From Nocardia cyriacigeorgica GUH-2 (GTDB lineage: Bacteria; Actinomycetota; Actinomycetes; Mycobacteriales; Mycobacteriaceae): 64,000 nucleotides of DNA. Shown piece after piece: positions 8,412 through 16,991 of the stretch. The position numbers and the translations under genes are program-made. Under the pieces are notes generated by a model. That model saw only the letters and a list, made by a program, of their open reading frames with translations, did not search any database and was not told where the DNA came from. Each line of letters begins with the position of its first letter. Position 1 is the stretch's first letter. Location: positions 4,712,001 through 4,776,000 of the forward strand of contig NC_016887.1 in NCBI RefSeq assembly GCF_000284035.1, in the 5' to 3' direction.

Positions 8412-8809
8412 GCCGATCCGTCCATGTCCGTACCGCCGACGACGGGTTCATTCGACACCGAGACGATGCCGTCGTCGACGCGCACCCGGTAGACCGGCAG
8501 CGACACCGACTCATCGTCCAGGCAGCGGCCGTCGATCAGCGAGAACGCCTGCTTGAGCAGCGGCGAAGCCACCACGGGCACACCGCCGCGGTCGCCGATG
8601 ATGCCGCGCGACATCACCGCGGCCCGGCCGAACGGATCGATATTGCCGACGGCGTACACCGCGCCGTCGGAATGCAGGAACAGTGCGGCCTGGCGGCCGC
8701 CCTTCAGCAACACCGCAACGCCGCGGCCTGGGATCAGGTAGTCGAGACGGCAGGCCTGGGTCCATCCGGTGGTGGCCGGGGCAATGCCGGTGGTTTCGAT
8801 CACGGTCAT
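8408..8809 (-). CDS. nirD: Nitrite reductase (NADH) small subunit NirD
   Basis: A 133-residue Rieske-fold protein. It has the NirD features IPGRGVAVLLKGGRQAALFLHSD, YAVGNIDPFGRAAVMSRGIIGDRGG and SPLLKQAFSLIDGRCLDDE, and, as usual for NirD, lacks the Cys-His pairs that would bind a Rieske cluster. It is the small subunit of cytosolic assimilatory NADH-nitrite reductase. GGAGGAG lies a good distance before the ATG. It sits 144 bp downstream of nirB and overlaps hemD by 4 bp. Confidence 0.92.
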   Translation of the reverse strand: MTVIETTGIAPATTGWTQACRLDYLIPGRGVAVLLKGGRQAALFLHSDGAVYAVGNIDPFGRAAVMSRGIIGDRGGVPVVASPLLKQAFSLIDGRCLDDESVSLPVYRVRVDDGIVSVSNEPVVGGTDMDGSA

Positions 8810-8953
8810 CGGGGTTCTCCTCCAAACGCCTTACTCATTGGTACCGGCGCCCTGTTTCCTCGCGGTTAAGCAGTCATTTCCCGGGCGTAGCAGTTGCGGC
8901 GGGCATATCCGGCAGGCTGCCCCGTCGCGGCCTGCCCGCCACGCCCTCCGTGG

Positions 8954-11503
8954 TTACGCTCCGCTGCCGCCTCCGGGCATGTCGGGCAGCCCGAGCAGCA
9001 CCGGCACCTTCCGCTCGCCGCTGTCGTCGAACGAGATGGTCGGGTCGGCTTCTTCGGGCGCGTTGACGAAGGACACGAAGCGCGAGAGCTTGTCCTCGTC
9101 CTCGAGCACCGCGGCCCATTCGTCGCGGTAACCGGCCACATGCTTGGCCATGGCCGCTTCCAGGTCGGCGGCGATGCCGAGGCTGTCCTCGCAGACGACC
9201 TGCTTGACGTAGTCGATGCCGCCTTCCAGCGATTCCTGCCACGGCGCGGTGCGCTGCAGCCGGTCGGCGGTGCGGATGTAGAACATCAAGTAGCGGTCGA
9301 TGTAGGAGATCAGCGTCTCGTCGTCGAGCTCGCCGGCCAGCAGCACCGCGTGCTTCGGGGTGAGGCCGCCGTTTCCGCCGACGTAGAGGTTCCAGCCGTT
9401 CTCGGTGGCGATGACGCCGACGTCCTTACCGCGCGCCTCCGCGCACTCGCGGGCACAGCCCGAGACGGCCAGCTTCAGCTTGTGCGGCGAGCGCAAGCCG
9501 CGGTAGCGCTTCTCCAGCAGTACGGCCATGCCGACCGAATCCTGCTGGCCGTAGCGGCACCAGGTCGAACCCACGCAGCTCTTGACCGTGCGCAGCGACT
9601 TGCCGTACGCGTGACCGGATTCCATGCCCGCGTCGACCAGGCGCTTCCAGATCAGCGGCAGCTGATCGACCCGCGCGCCGAACAGGTCGATGCGCTGACC
9701 ACCGGTGACCTTGACGTAGAGGTCGAATTCCTTGGCCACCTCACCGATCACGATCAGCTGCTCGGCGGTGACCTCACCACCGGGCATCCGCGGCACCACC
9801 GAGTAGGTGCCGTTCTTCTGCAGGTTGGCCAGGAAGTGGTCGTTGGTGTCCTGCAATGCGGCCTGCTCGCCGTCGAGGATGTGATCGCTCGAGGTCGAGG
9901 CCAGGATGGAGGCCACCGTCGGCTTGCAGATATCGCAGCCGGTGCCCGTGCCGTACTTGCCGATCAGCTCGGAGAAGGTGCGGATGCCGGTGACCTGGAC
10001 GATGTCGAACAGTTCGGCGCGCGACTGTTCGAAGTGCTCGCACAGCGCCTTCGACATCTCCACGCCGGACTGCTCGAGCAGCTTCTTGATCATCGGCACA
10101 CAGCCACCACACGAGGTGCCCGCGTTGGTGCAGCTCTTGACGCCGGCGATATCGCAGGCGCCCTCGGCGATCGCGCCGCAGATGGCGCCCTTGCTGACGT
10201 TGTTGCAGGAGCAGATCTGCGCGTCGTCGGGCAGGGCGTCGGCGCCGAGTTCGGCACCGGCCGGGGAGATCAGCGCGGCGGGCTCGGCCGGCAGCGGGCG
10301 GCCGACCAGCGGGCGCAGGGCCGCGTACTGGGAGGCGTCGCCGACCAGGATGCCGCCGAGCAGGGTCTGCGCGTCATCGGAGATGACCAGCTTGGCGTAG
10401 GTGCCCTTGGCGGCGTCGTGCAGCACCACCGACAACGCGCCCTCGGTGGTGCCGTGCGCGTCACCGAAGCTGGCGACGTCGACGCCGAGCAGCTTCAGCT
10501 TGGTGGACATATCGGCGCCGGGGAACTCCCCCGCCCCGCCGAGCAGCCGGTCGGCCACGATCTCGGCGGTGGTGTAGCCGGGCGCCACCAGGCCGTAGCA
10601 GACGCCCTCGACCGCGGCGCACTCACCGACGGCGTAGATGTTCGGGTCGGAGGTCTGCAAGCCCAGGTCGGTGATGATGCCGCCGCGCGGGCCCACCTCG
10701 AGGCCGGCCTCGCGGGCGATCTCGTCGCGCGGGCGGATACCGGCGGAGAACACCACCATCGCGGCATCGATGGTGCTCTCGTCGGACAGGGTGACCTTCA
10801 GCTTGGTGGCCGGGTCGGCGCCGTCGACGGTTTCGATCGAGGAGGTGCCGACACCGGTGTGCACGTGCAGGCCCAGATCGGAGACCAGCTTCTCCAGGAT
10901 GGCGCCACCGCCGGCGTCGACCTGGGCCGGCATCAGCCGGTCGGCGAACTCGACCACGTGCGGGGTCATGCCCAGCAGGCGCAGCGCGTTGGCCGCCTCC
11001 AGGCCCAGCAGACCACCACCGACGACCACACCGTGCGCACCCGGACCGGCCGCCGCGGCGGTGTCACGGATGCCATCGAGATCGTCGAGGGTGCGGTAGA
11101 CGAAGCAGCCCTCGCTGTCGTGGCCGGGCACCGGCGGCACGAAGGCGTAGGAGCCGGTGGCCAGTACCAGCGCGTCGTAGCCGATGGTCTCACCGGTGGA
11201 GGTGGTGATCTTGCGGGCGGCCCGGTCGATGGATTCGGCCCGCTGGCCCAGCCGCAGCTCGACCAGATCGTCACCGGCGTACTCGTTACCGGGCAGCGCG
11301 AGCGCGCTCGCGTCCCAGGCGCCGACGTAGGACGACAGTCCGACGCGGTCGTAGGCGGCCAGCTTCTCCTCGCTGAGGATCACGACCTGCCACTGGCCGG
11401 CCTCGTCGCGGGAGCGCAGCGCCTCCACGAACCGGTGACCGACCATGCCATGGCCTGCGACCACCACGGTCTTGCGCTGAGTGGGTTCGACTGTCGAGTT
11501 CAT
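8954..11503 (-). CDS. nirB: Nitrite reductase (NADH) large subunit NirB
   Basis: An 849-residue enzyme reducing nitrite to ammonium. Order of domains: FAD/NAD(P)H oxidoreductase (VVVAGHGMVGHRFVEAL near residue 15; GVVVGGGLLGLEAANAL near 155); a BFD-like [2Fe-2S] region (CSCNNVSKGAICG, then TSCGGC); a nitrite/sulfite reductase half domain; and the [4Fe-4S]-siroheme site (CVGSTWCRYGQQDS, then SGCARECAEARGKD). The ATG at 11503 is preceded by GGAGGACA. The open frame continues upstream into narK and is not used. It lies 25 bp downstream of narK in the same operon. Confidence 0.95.
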   Translation of the reverse strand: MNSTVEPTQRKTVVVAGHGMVGHRFVEALRSRDEAGQWQVVILSEEKLAAYDRVGLSSYVGAWDASALALPGNEYAGDDLVELRLGQRAESIDRAARKITTSTGETIGYDALVLATGSYAFVPPVPGHDSEGCFVYRTLDDLDGIRDTAAAAGPGAHGVVVGGGLLGLEAANALRLLGMTPHVVEFADRLMPAQVDAGGGAILEKLVSDLGLHVHTGVGTSSIETVDGADPATKLKVTLSDESTIDAAMVVFSAGIRPRDEIAREAGLEVGPRGGIITDLGLQTSDPNIYAVGECAAVEGVCYGLVAPGYTTAEIVADRLLGGAGEFPGADMSTKLKLLGVDVASFGDAHGTTEGALSVVLHDAAKGTYAKLVISDDAQTLLGGILVGDASQYAALRPLVGRPLPAEPAALISPAGAELGADALPDDAQICSCNNVSKGAICGAIAEGACDIAGVKSCTNAGTSCGGCVPMIKKLLEQSGVEMSKALCEHFEQSRAELFDIVQVTGIRTFSELIGKYGTGTGCDICKPTVASILASTSSDHILDGEQAALQDTNDHFLANLQKNGTYSVVPRMPGGEVTAEQLIVIGEVAKEFDLYVKVTGGQRIDLFGARVDQLPLIWKRLVDAGMESGHAYGKSLRTVKSCVGSTWCRYGQQDSVGMAVLLEKRYRGLRSPHKLKLAVSGCARECAEARGKDVGVIATENGWNLYVGGNGGLTPKHAVLLAGELDDETLISYIDRYLMFYIRTADRLQRTAPWQESLEGGIDYVKQVVCEDSLGIAADLEAAMAKHVAGYRDEWAAVLEDEDKLSRFVSFVNAPEEADPTISFDDSGERKVPVLLGLPDMPGGGSGA

Positions 11504-11528
11504 GACTGTCCTCCGTGGATGATCGGTG

Positions 11529-13004
11529 TCAGGCGCGGGCCGACGAGTTGGTGGACCGGGTGGTGGAGTTGGCGGCCTCGGCTTCCAGGACCAGGGCCTC
11601 GGCCTCGACCACGACGTCGGCGCCGGATTCGCGGACCCGCAGGCTCGGCCTGCGCAGGAACACTGCCCAGGTGACGATGGCGCAGGCCACGTAGAAGCCC
11701 ATGAACACCCAGAAGGCGGTGGTCGCGGACTGTGTGGAGGCGTAGGACGAGCGCAGCACCAGGTTGATGCCGACGCCGCCGAGCGCACCGATGGCGCCGA
11801 CGAAACCGATCAGCGCACCCGAGGTGTTCTGCGACCAGGCGGCCTGCTCGGCCGGGCTCGCGTCCAGGCTCTTGGACTTGGCGTCGAACACCGACGGGAT
11901 GATCTTGGTGACCGCGCCGTTGCCGAACCCGGAGAGAATGAACAGCGCGATGAAGCCGATAACCATGATGGTCATCACGCTGCCGTCGGCCACACCGCCG
12001 TTGCTGTCGGCCATCATGCTCGCCAGCCCGACGACGAGGGCGGCGGCCATCATCGCGCCGAAGACGACGATGGTGACCTTGCTGCCGCCGATCCGGTCGG
12101 CCAGCTTGCCGCCGTAGGGGCGGGCCAGCGAACCCAGCAGCGGGCCGATGAAGGCGATCGAGGCGGCATGCACGGCGGCCTGCGCGACGGTGTCGCCGCC
12201 GGCCTTGAAGCTGATCTGCAGGATCTGGCCGAAGGCGAAGCTGTACCCGATGAACGAACCGAAGGTGCCGATGTAGAGGAAGGCGATCGCCCACGACTGC
12301 GGCACCTTCAACGCCGTCAACATGTAGGACAGGTCGGCCTTCTGGTTCTTCAGGTTGTCCATGAACAGCGCGGCCCCGAGACCGGACAGCGCGACGAGCA
12401 CCAGGTAGACCGCGCAGATCAGCGAGCCGTAGCCGTCGCCGAGGGTGGCCAGCACCAGCAGACCGAGCAGCTGGATGACCGGGACGCCGATATTGCCGCC
12501 CGCTGCGTTCAGTCCCAGCGCCCAGCCCTTGAGCCGCTGCGGATAGAAGGCATTGATGTTGGTCATCGAGGAGGCGAAGTTGCCGCCACCGAAGCCTGCG
12601 AACGCGGCCACGATCAAGAACGTGGTGTACGAGGTGCCCGGCTGATTGATGAAGTACAACGTCAGCAGTGTGGGGATGAGCAGCATAAACGCGCTGAAGA
12701 TGGTCCAATTGCGTCCGCCGAAGCGGGCGGTGGCCACGGTGTAAGGGATCCGGAGCAACCCGCCGACCAGGGTCGGCACCGCCGCGAGGAAGAACTTGCC
12801 CGCCGGGTCGATGCCGAAGGTCTCCTGCGGCATGAACAGCACCATCACCGACCAGATCGACCACACCGAGAAGCCGATGTGCTCGGCGACCACCGACCAG
12901 ATCAGATTGCGCTTGGCGATGTCCTTGCCGCCTGCTTCCCAGGCCGCGACATCCTCGGCATCCCAATGCTCGAGGTTGCGGTTACGCGTCAGCGTGCTCA
13001 ACAA
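11529..13004 (-). CDS. narK: Nitrate/nitrite transporter NarK, first copy (operon-linked)
   Basis: An MFS protein of about 491 residues with 12 hydrophobic segments. The NNP nitrate signature is visible twice: FAGFGGGNFASSM and AAGGNIGVPVIQ near segments 4-5, and ILSGFGNGAVTKIIPSVF near segment 10. The start is taken as TTG at 13004 (or 13001) because GGGAGG sits 5-8 nt upstream and the remaining protein matches the second NarK (LEHWDAEDVAAW versus IDTWEPDDPQFW). The open frame extends to an ATG at 13079 without support. It heads the nirBD operon and brings in nitrate or nitrite. Confidence 0.9.
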   Translation of the reverse strand: MLSTLTRNRNLEHWDAEDVAAWEAGGKDIAKRNLIWSVVAEHIGFSVWSIWSVMVLFMPQETFGIDPAGKFFLAAVPTLVGGLLRIPYTVATARFGGRNWTIFSAFMLLIPTLLTLYFINQPGTSYTTFLIVAAFAGFGGGNFASSMTNINAFYPQRLKGWALGLNAAGGNIGVPVIQLLGLLVLATLGDGYGSLICAVYLVLVALSGLGAALFMDNLKNQKADLSYMLTALKVPQSWAIAFLYIGTFGSFIGYSFAFGQILQISFKAGGDTVAQAAVHAASIAFIGPLLGSLARPYGGKLADRIGGSKVTIVVFGAMMAAALVVGLASMMADSNGGVADGSVMTIMVIGFIALFILSGFGNGAVTKIIPSVFDAKSKSLDASPAEQAAWSQNTSGALIGFVGAIGALGGVGINLVLRSSYASTQSATTAFWVFMGFYVACAIVTWAVFLRRPSLRVRESGADVVVEAEALVLEAEAANSTTRSTNSSARA

Positions 13005-13120
13005 CAGGGCCTCCCAAAATCGGTTGGCCCCACGGTAGGAAACGGGTATTGCCGAAATGCTGCCGAAAATGACCGTCAAATCAACGGTTGCTCACGCTGC
13101 ACGGCATATGTGGGTGAGAT

Positions 13121-13147
13121 GTTTCGGACGTGTGACACAACGGTTTC
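13121..13147 (-). promoter_or_regulatory. GlnR-type operator upstream of narK-nirBD
   Basis: On the minus strand GAAAC (13147-13143), 6 nt, GTCAC (13136-13132), 6 nt, GAAAC (13125-13121). This is the GTnAC-n6-GAAAC pattern of the actinobacterial nitrogen regulator GlnR, with three half-sites in exact phase. It lies about 117 bp upstream of the narK start and suggests induction under nitrogen limitation. A TTGACG at 13079-13074 could serve as -35. Confidence 0.65.
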
Positions 13148-13284
13148 CGGAAGTGTCCGAACGCCTGCTCGCGCGTATCGGCGCGGTGAGGTCGCCTGCC
13201 AGCATGACCTGCGTCACGCTCGGCCGCAAGTCCTACGTCATCGAACGCGGAATTCCGGCGCCGGACTGCCCGGCGCCGGATCCG

Positions 13285-14544
13285 TCAGCGGGCCGACCAG
13301 GTGTCCTCGAGCATGCGCGGCTTGCACGCCTGCCAGGCACCGGCCAGTAGCACCAGCACCGCGACGCCCAGGAAGGCGAACGGCGCGGCCCAGCCGCCCG
13401 TGGCGGTGTGCAGCATGCCGAACAGCACCGGGCCCGCGCAGGCCACCGCGTAACCGACGCCCTGGGTGAAGCCCGACAGCGACGCCGAACCGGCCGGGGT
13501 GCGGGTGCGCAGGTTGATCAGCGTCAGCGCCATCGGGAAGGTGCTCGGGCCAAGGCCCAGCACGATCACCCACAGGATCGGCGCGCTCATCGGCGCGATC
13601 AGCAGGGCGGTGAAGGCCACGAAGAAACACACCGCGCAGCCGATCACCACCGGGAACGGGTTGGTCATCCGGGCCGCGACGGTCGGCGCGGTCAGCGCGG
13701 CGATCAGGCCGACCACCGCGAACAACGCGACCATCGTGCCGCCGAAGGCCGCGCTCGCGCCCGCGTCGGCGAAGATCGTCGGCAGCCAGGTGAACATCGA
13801 GTAGGTGGTCAGCGAGGTCATGCCGAACATGCCGGCCATACCCCAGGCCACCGGCGATCGCCAGGCCTTACCGGTGGTGTGCCCATCCGCGGGCAGCGCG
13901 GTGGTGTCGGCGGTGTCGCGGCCGCGGCGATCGCGCAGCACGCCGAACCACGGCACGGCGGCGGCGAAGCCCAGCAGGGCCCACATGCCCAGCGAGATCC
14001 GCCAGCCGTGCGCCTCGGCCACCGGCACCGCGACCAGCGCGGGCAGCACGGTGCCGATCTGCACCATGGTGATGTAGAGCGCGCTGACGATCGCCAGCCG
14101 ATCCGGGAAGTACCGCTTGACCAGCGGCGGGATCACGACATTGCCGATGCCCATGCCGCCGAGGGCCAGCGCGGAGAAGACGAACAGTTCGGTGGTGCCG
14201 GAGACCAGCACCCGGATGAGCATGCCCAGCCCGGCCATCAGCATGGCGGCCAGCGCGGTGCGTTCGAGGCCCAAACGGCGCACCATGAGCGGCGTCAGCA
14301 GGCCCGAGAGCGAGAACATCAAGGTGGGGATCATGCCGAACACGCCGACGACGGCGGTTCCGTAGCCGATCTCGTGGCCGATCTCCTCGGCCAGCGGGCT
14401 GAACGCGGTGACCGCGACGCGCAACACCAGCGCCGACATGATGATCGCCGCGAGTACCAGCAGCCGGCCTTCGACCAGCGCGCGGCGGCGCCGGGCCGTC
14501 GTGCCTGCGGGGCTAGCGGTGGTTTCGGGCAGAGTTGCGGTCAC
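13285..14544 (-). CDS. CynX/NimT-family MFS transporter
   Basis: A 419-residue, 12-segment MFS protein of the CynX/NimT type (cyanate/2-nitroimidazole transporter group). Typical stretches are LVLRVAVTAFSPLAEEI in segment 1, GNVVIPPLVKRYFPDR after segment 4 and FPMALTLINLRTRTPAGSASLSGFTQGVGY in segment 10. The substrate is unknown; the neighbourhood hints at a nitrogen compound. The GTG at 14544 was chosen because a TATGAT element sits exactly 6 nt before it; the open frame continues through the divergent GntR gene without meaning. Confidence 0.85.
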   Translation of the reverse strand: MTATLPETTASPAGTTARRRRALVEGRLLVLAAIIMSALVLRVAVTAFSPLAEEIGHEIGYGTAVVGVFGMIPTLMFSLSGLLTPLMVRRLGLERTALAAMLMAGLGMLIRVLVSGTTELFVFSALALGGMGIGNVVIPPLVKRYFPDRLAIVSALYITMVQIGTVLPALVAVPVAEAHGWRISLGMWALLGFAAAVPWFGVLRDRRGRDTADTTALPADGHTTGKAWRSPVAWGMAGMFGMTSLTTYSMFTWLPTIFADAGASAAFGGTMVALFAVVGLIAALTAPTVAARMTNPFPVVIGCAVCFFVAFTALLIAPMSAPILWVIVLGLGPSTFPMALTLINLRTRTPAGSASLSGFTQGVGYAVACAGPVLFGMLHTATGGWAAPFAFLGVAVLVLLAGAWQACKPRMLEDTWSAR

Positions 14545-14550
14545 CGAGAA

Positions 14551-14578
14551 ATCATAGGATGACCGGATGACGGGAGCA
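14551..14578 (-). promoter_or_regulatory. Leaderless promoter of the CynX-type MFS gene
   Basis: On the minus strand TTGCTC (14578-14573), 16 nt, TATGAT (14556-14551), 6 nt, GTG at 14544. No room remains for a ribosome binding site, so the transcript should start at or next to the GTG. Confidence 0.55.
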
Positions 14579-14596
14579 AGCCGATGTGACGAGCGG

Positions 14597-14602
14597 TACC
14601 CT
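14597..14602 (+). promoter_or_regulatory. Leaderless -10 element of the GntR gene
   Basis: TACCCT followed by 6 nt (gtttcg) and GTG at 14609. It supports the internal GTG over the upstream ATG at 14567. The two divergent promoters occupy only 64 bp, so one regulator binding here could control both. Confidence 0.5.
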
Positions 14603-14608
14603 GTTTCG

Positions 14609-15292
14609 GTGCAACCCGTCCGCCGCACCAGTCTCATCGCGCAGGTCACCGAACAGCTCCGGGCCGAAATCCGCTCGGGCCGTTGGCCGATCGGCTCGCG
14701 CATACCCACCGAGCCGGAGCTCGCCGAACTCACCGGCACCGGCCGAAATACCTTGCGTGAGGCGGTGCAAGCGCTCGTGCACGCCGGCATGCTCGAACGC
14801 CGCCAGGGGTCGGGCACCTATGTGATCGCCAGCTCCGAGGTCAGCGGCGCGCTGGCGAAGTACTTCGCCGACGCCCAGGAACGCGACATCCTGGAACTGC
14901 GCCAGGCCCTCGACACCACCGCCGCCGCCCTTGCCGCGCAACGCCGCGACGAGACCGATATCGCCACCATGCGCCACCTGCTCGAGGAACGCAGCAAATC
15001 CTGGGACGAGGACAACCCCGCCGCCATCGAGGCCGACGTGCAACTGCACCGCGCCATCGTGGTCGCCAGCCACAACGCGGTCTACCTCGAGTTCTACGAC
15101 TCACTGCTGCCGGTGATCGAAGCCGGCATCCGCTCGCGCACCTCCAAATACGGCGAGTCCTATGACGCCGAACATCGCGAGCTGGTGCAGGCCGTCATCG
15201 ACGGCGATCCCGAACGCGCCGCTCAGGCCGCGCGCTGCTTCCTCGGTTCCCTGCTCGCCGAGTACCCGGCCCCGGGCACCGCGGCCGAGTAA
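14609..15292 (+). CDS. GntR-family regulator, FadR/FCD subfamily
   Basis: A 227-residue regulator. The N-terminal wHTH (TSLIAQVTEQLRAEIRSGRW, IPTEPELAELTGTGRNTLREAVQAL, GMLERRQGSGTYV) is followed by an all-helical FCD effector domain containing LELRQALDTTAAALAAQR, DVQLHRAIVVASHN and EHRELVQAVIDGDPERAAQAA. FCD domains bind a carboxylic acid, often with a metal held by Asp/His residues. It is divergent from the CynX-type transporter, so it probably regulates it. An in-frame ATG at 14567 gives 14 extra residues but lacks a good Shine-Dalgarno. Confidence 0.88.
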   Translation: MQPVRRTSLIAQVTEQLRAEIRSGRWPIGSRIPTEPELAELTGTGRNTLREAVQALVHAGMLERRQGSGTYVIASSEVSGALAKYFADAQERDILELRQALDTTAAALAAQRRDETDIATMRHLLEERSKSWDEDNPAAIEADVQLHRAIVVASHNAVYLEFYDSLLPVIEAGIRSRTSKYGESYDAEHRELVQAVIDGDPERAAQAARCFLGSLLAEYPAPGTAAE

Positions 15293-15504
15293 CCGATCGG
15301 TCACCGGTGTGTCCGAGCACCGGTGAGGCAGATGTGCCGCGATCGTCACTGCGCGCCACCTGAGCGCAACAACCGGCTCCTACCTTGTGATTCGACCGCT
15401 CAGGCACCCGGCGCGTCGATCAGCCGCCGGGGCGACCACGCCGCTGCGACGAGGCAGCGCTGCCGCGATGAGACAGCGGTCGCACTGCGATCGAGAGGGA
15501 GCCG

Positions 15505-16980
15505 ATGACCGCGACAATCGACACCGGCAGCAGCACACCGTCGTTCACCTACCAGCGGCGCGGACGTTGGATCGACACCTGGGAACCGGACGATCCGCAA
15601 TTCTGGGCCGCGGGCGGGGCACGCACCGCCCGCAAGAATCTCGCGTTCTCGGTCTTCGCCGAAAACCTCGGCTTCAGCATCTGGGTGATCTGGGGTTCGG
15701 TCGTGACCGCCATGGGCGCGGCCGGATTCGGCTTCCTGGCCGGGCTCGGGAAGGGCGATCCGGTGGCGGTGAGCAACGCCCTGCTGCTGACCTCCACCCC
15801 GACGTTGGTCGGTGCGGCCCTGCGCATTCCGTACACCTTCGCCATCCCCCGCTTCGGCGGCCGCGCCTTCACCGCGTTCAGCGCGGCCATGCTGTTGCTG
15901 CCGACGCTGGGGCTCGCCTATTTCGTCAACCAGCCCGAGACCCCGATGTGGGTGTTCCTGCTGCTGGCGGCGCTGGCCGGCGTGGGTGGCGGCAACTTCT
16001 CCTCGTCGATGGCCAACATCTCCTTCTTCTTCCCGGAAGGGAAAAAGGGTGCGGCTCTTGGCATCAACGCCGCCGGCGGCAATCTCGGGGTGGCGCAGAC
16101 CCAGCTGATCCTGCCACTGCTGATCACCTTCGGCACCCATCTGACCGCGAAGGATCCGGCCGGCTACCGGCTCGGCATCACCCTCGCCGTGCTGGTGTGG
16201 GTGCCGTTCATCCTGATCGCCACCATCGGCGCGTTGCGCTGCATGGACAGCCTGCGCACCGCCAAATCCGACGGCCGCTCCTACCGGCTGGCGCTGACCA
16301 ACCCGCACACCTGGGTGATGTCGCTGCTCTACATCGGCACCTTCGGTTCGTTCATCGGGTTCTCCTTCGCCTTCCCCACCCTGATCAAGGCCAACTTCCC
16401 GAACCTGGCGAACATCGGCTGGATCACCACGCTGGGCAACCTCGCCTTCCTCGGCGCCCTGGTCGGTTCGTTCAGCAGGCCGTTCGGCGGCTGGATCGCC
16501 GACCGGGTGGGCGGTGCCAAGATCACCCTCGCGGTGTTCGGCGGCATGGCCGTGGCGGTGGTGCTGATCCTGGCGGCGCTGGAACTGAACAGCTTTCCGC
16601 TGTACCTGATCTCGTTCCTGCTGCTGTTCGTGCTCACCGGCATCGGCAACGGCTCCACCTACCGGATGATCCCGTCGATCTTCAGCGCCGAAGCCGGCCG
16701 CTACGCGAGCGAGCACGGTCTCGATCCGGCCGAGGCGGCGGCGTCGGCGAAACGCCAGGCGGGTGCGGCGATCGGCGTCATCGGGGCGATCGGCGCCTCC
16801 GGCGGCTACCTGCTGCAACAGGCACTTCGCTTGTCCAACACCAACTTCGGCAGCATGTCGCCCGCCTTCTGGGCGTACGCGGTCGCCTTCCTGGTGATGG
16901 CGGGCGTGACGTGGTGGTTCTACCTGCGCTCGTCGTTCGCGGTGGCGCGGGTGCCGTCACTGGCCTACGCGAACGTCTGA
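15505..16980 (+). CDS. narK: Nitrate/nitrite transporter NarK, second copy
   Basis: A 491-residue NNP-family MFS protein, paralogous to the copy at 11529-13004. Shared features are the N-terminal IDTWEPDDPQFWAAGGARTARKNL, LAGVGGGNFSSSMANISFFFP and INAAGGNLGVAQ, and FVLTGIGNGSTYRMIPSIF. The ATG follows GAGAGGGAG. It faces away from the nirBD operon and no other nitrogen gene follows, so it may serve a different condition or the opposite direction of transport; sequence alone does not separate uptake from export. The upstream 210 bp show no GlnR-like half-sites. Confidence 0.9.
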   Translation: MTATIDTGSSTPSFTYQRRGRWIDTWEPDDPQFWAAGGARTARKNLAFSVFAENLGFSIWVIWGSVVTAMGAAGFGFLAGLGKGDPVAVSNALLLTSTPTLVGAALRIPYTFAIPRFGGRAFTAFSAAMLLLPTLGLAYFVNQPETPMWVFLLLAALAGVGGGNFSSSMANISFFFPEGKKGAALGINAAGGNLGVAQTQLILPLLITFGTHLTAKDPAGYRLGITLAVLVWVPFILIATIGALRCMDSLRTAKSDGRSYRLALTNPHTWVMSLLYIGTFGSFIGFSFAFPTLIKANFPNLANIGWITTLGNLAFLGALVGSFSRPFGGWIADRVGGAKITLAVFGGMAVAVVLILAALELNSFPLYLISFLLLFVLTGIGNGSTYRMIPSIFSAEAGRYASEHGLDPAEAAASAKRQAGAAIGVIGAIGASGGYLLQQALRLSNTNFGSMSPAFWAYAVAFLVMAGVTWWFYLRSSFAVARVPSLAYANV

Positions 16981-16991
16981 GTCCGAACAGC

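Noticed and set aside
8894..11674. 926-codon open frame antisense to nirB
   Set aside because: Low-complexity His/Gly/Val/Asp-rich translation typical of antisense GC-rich DNA; nirB is certain.
13005..13079. Longer narK starting at ATG 13079
   Set aside because: The extra part has low coding character, no ribosome binding site and does not match the second NarK; GGGAGG supports TTG 13004/13001.
11526..13469. 647-codon open frame antisense to narK
   Set aside because: Asp/His/Arg-rich shadow without domains or a ribosome binding site.
15293..15504. GlnR operator before the second narK
   Set aside because: GTCAC occurs, but no GAAAC at the required 6-nt spacing was found on either strand.
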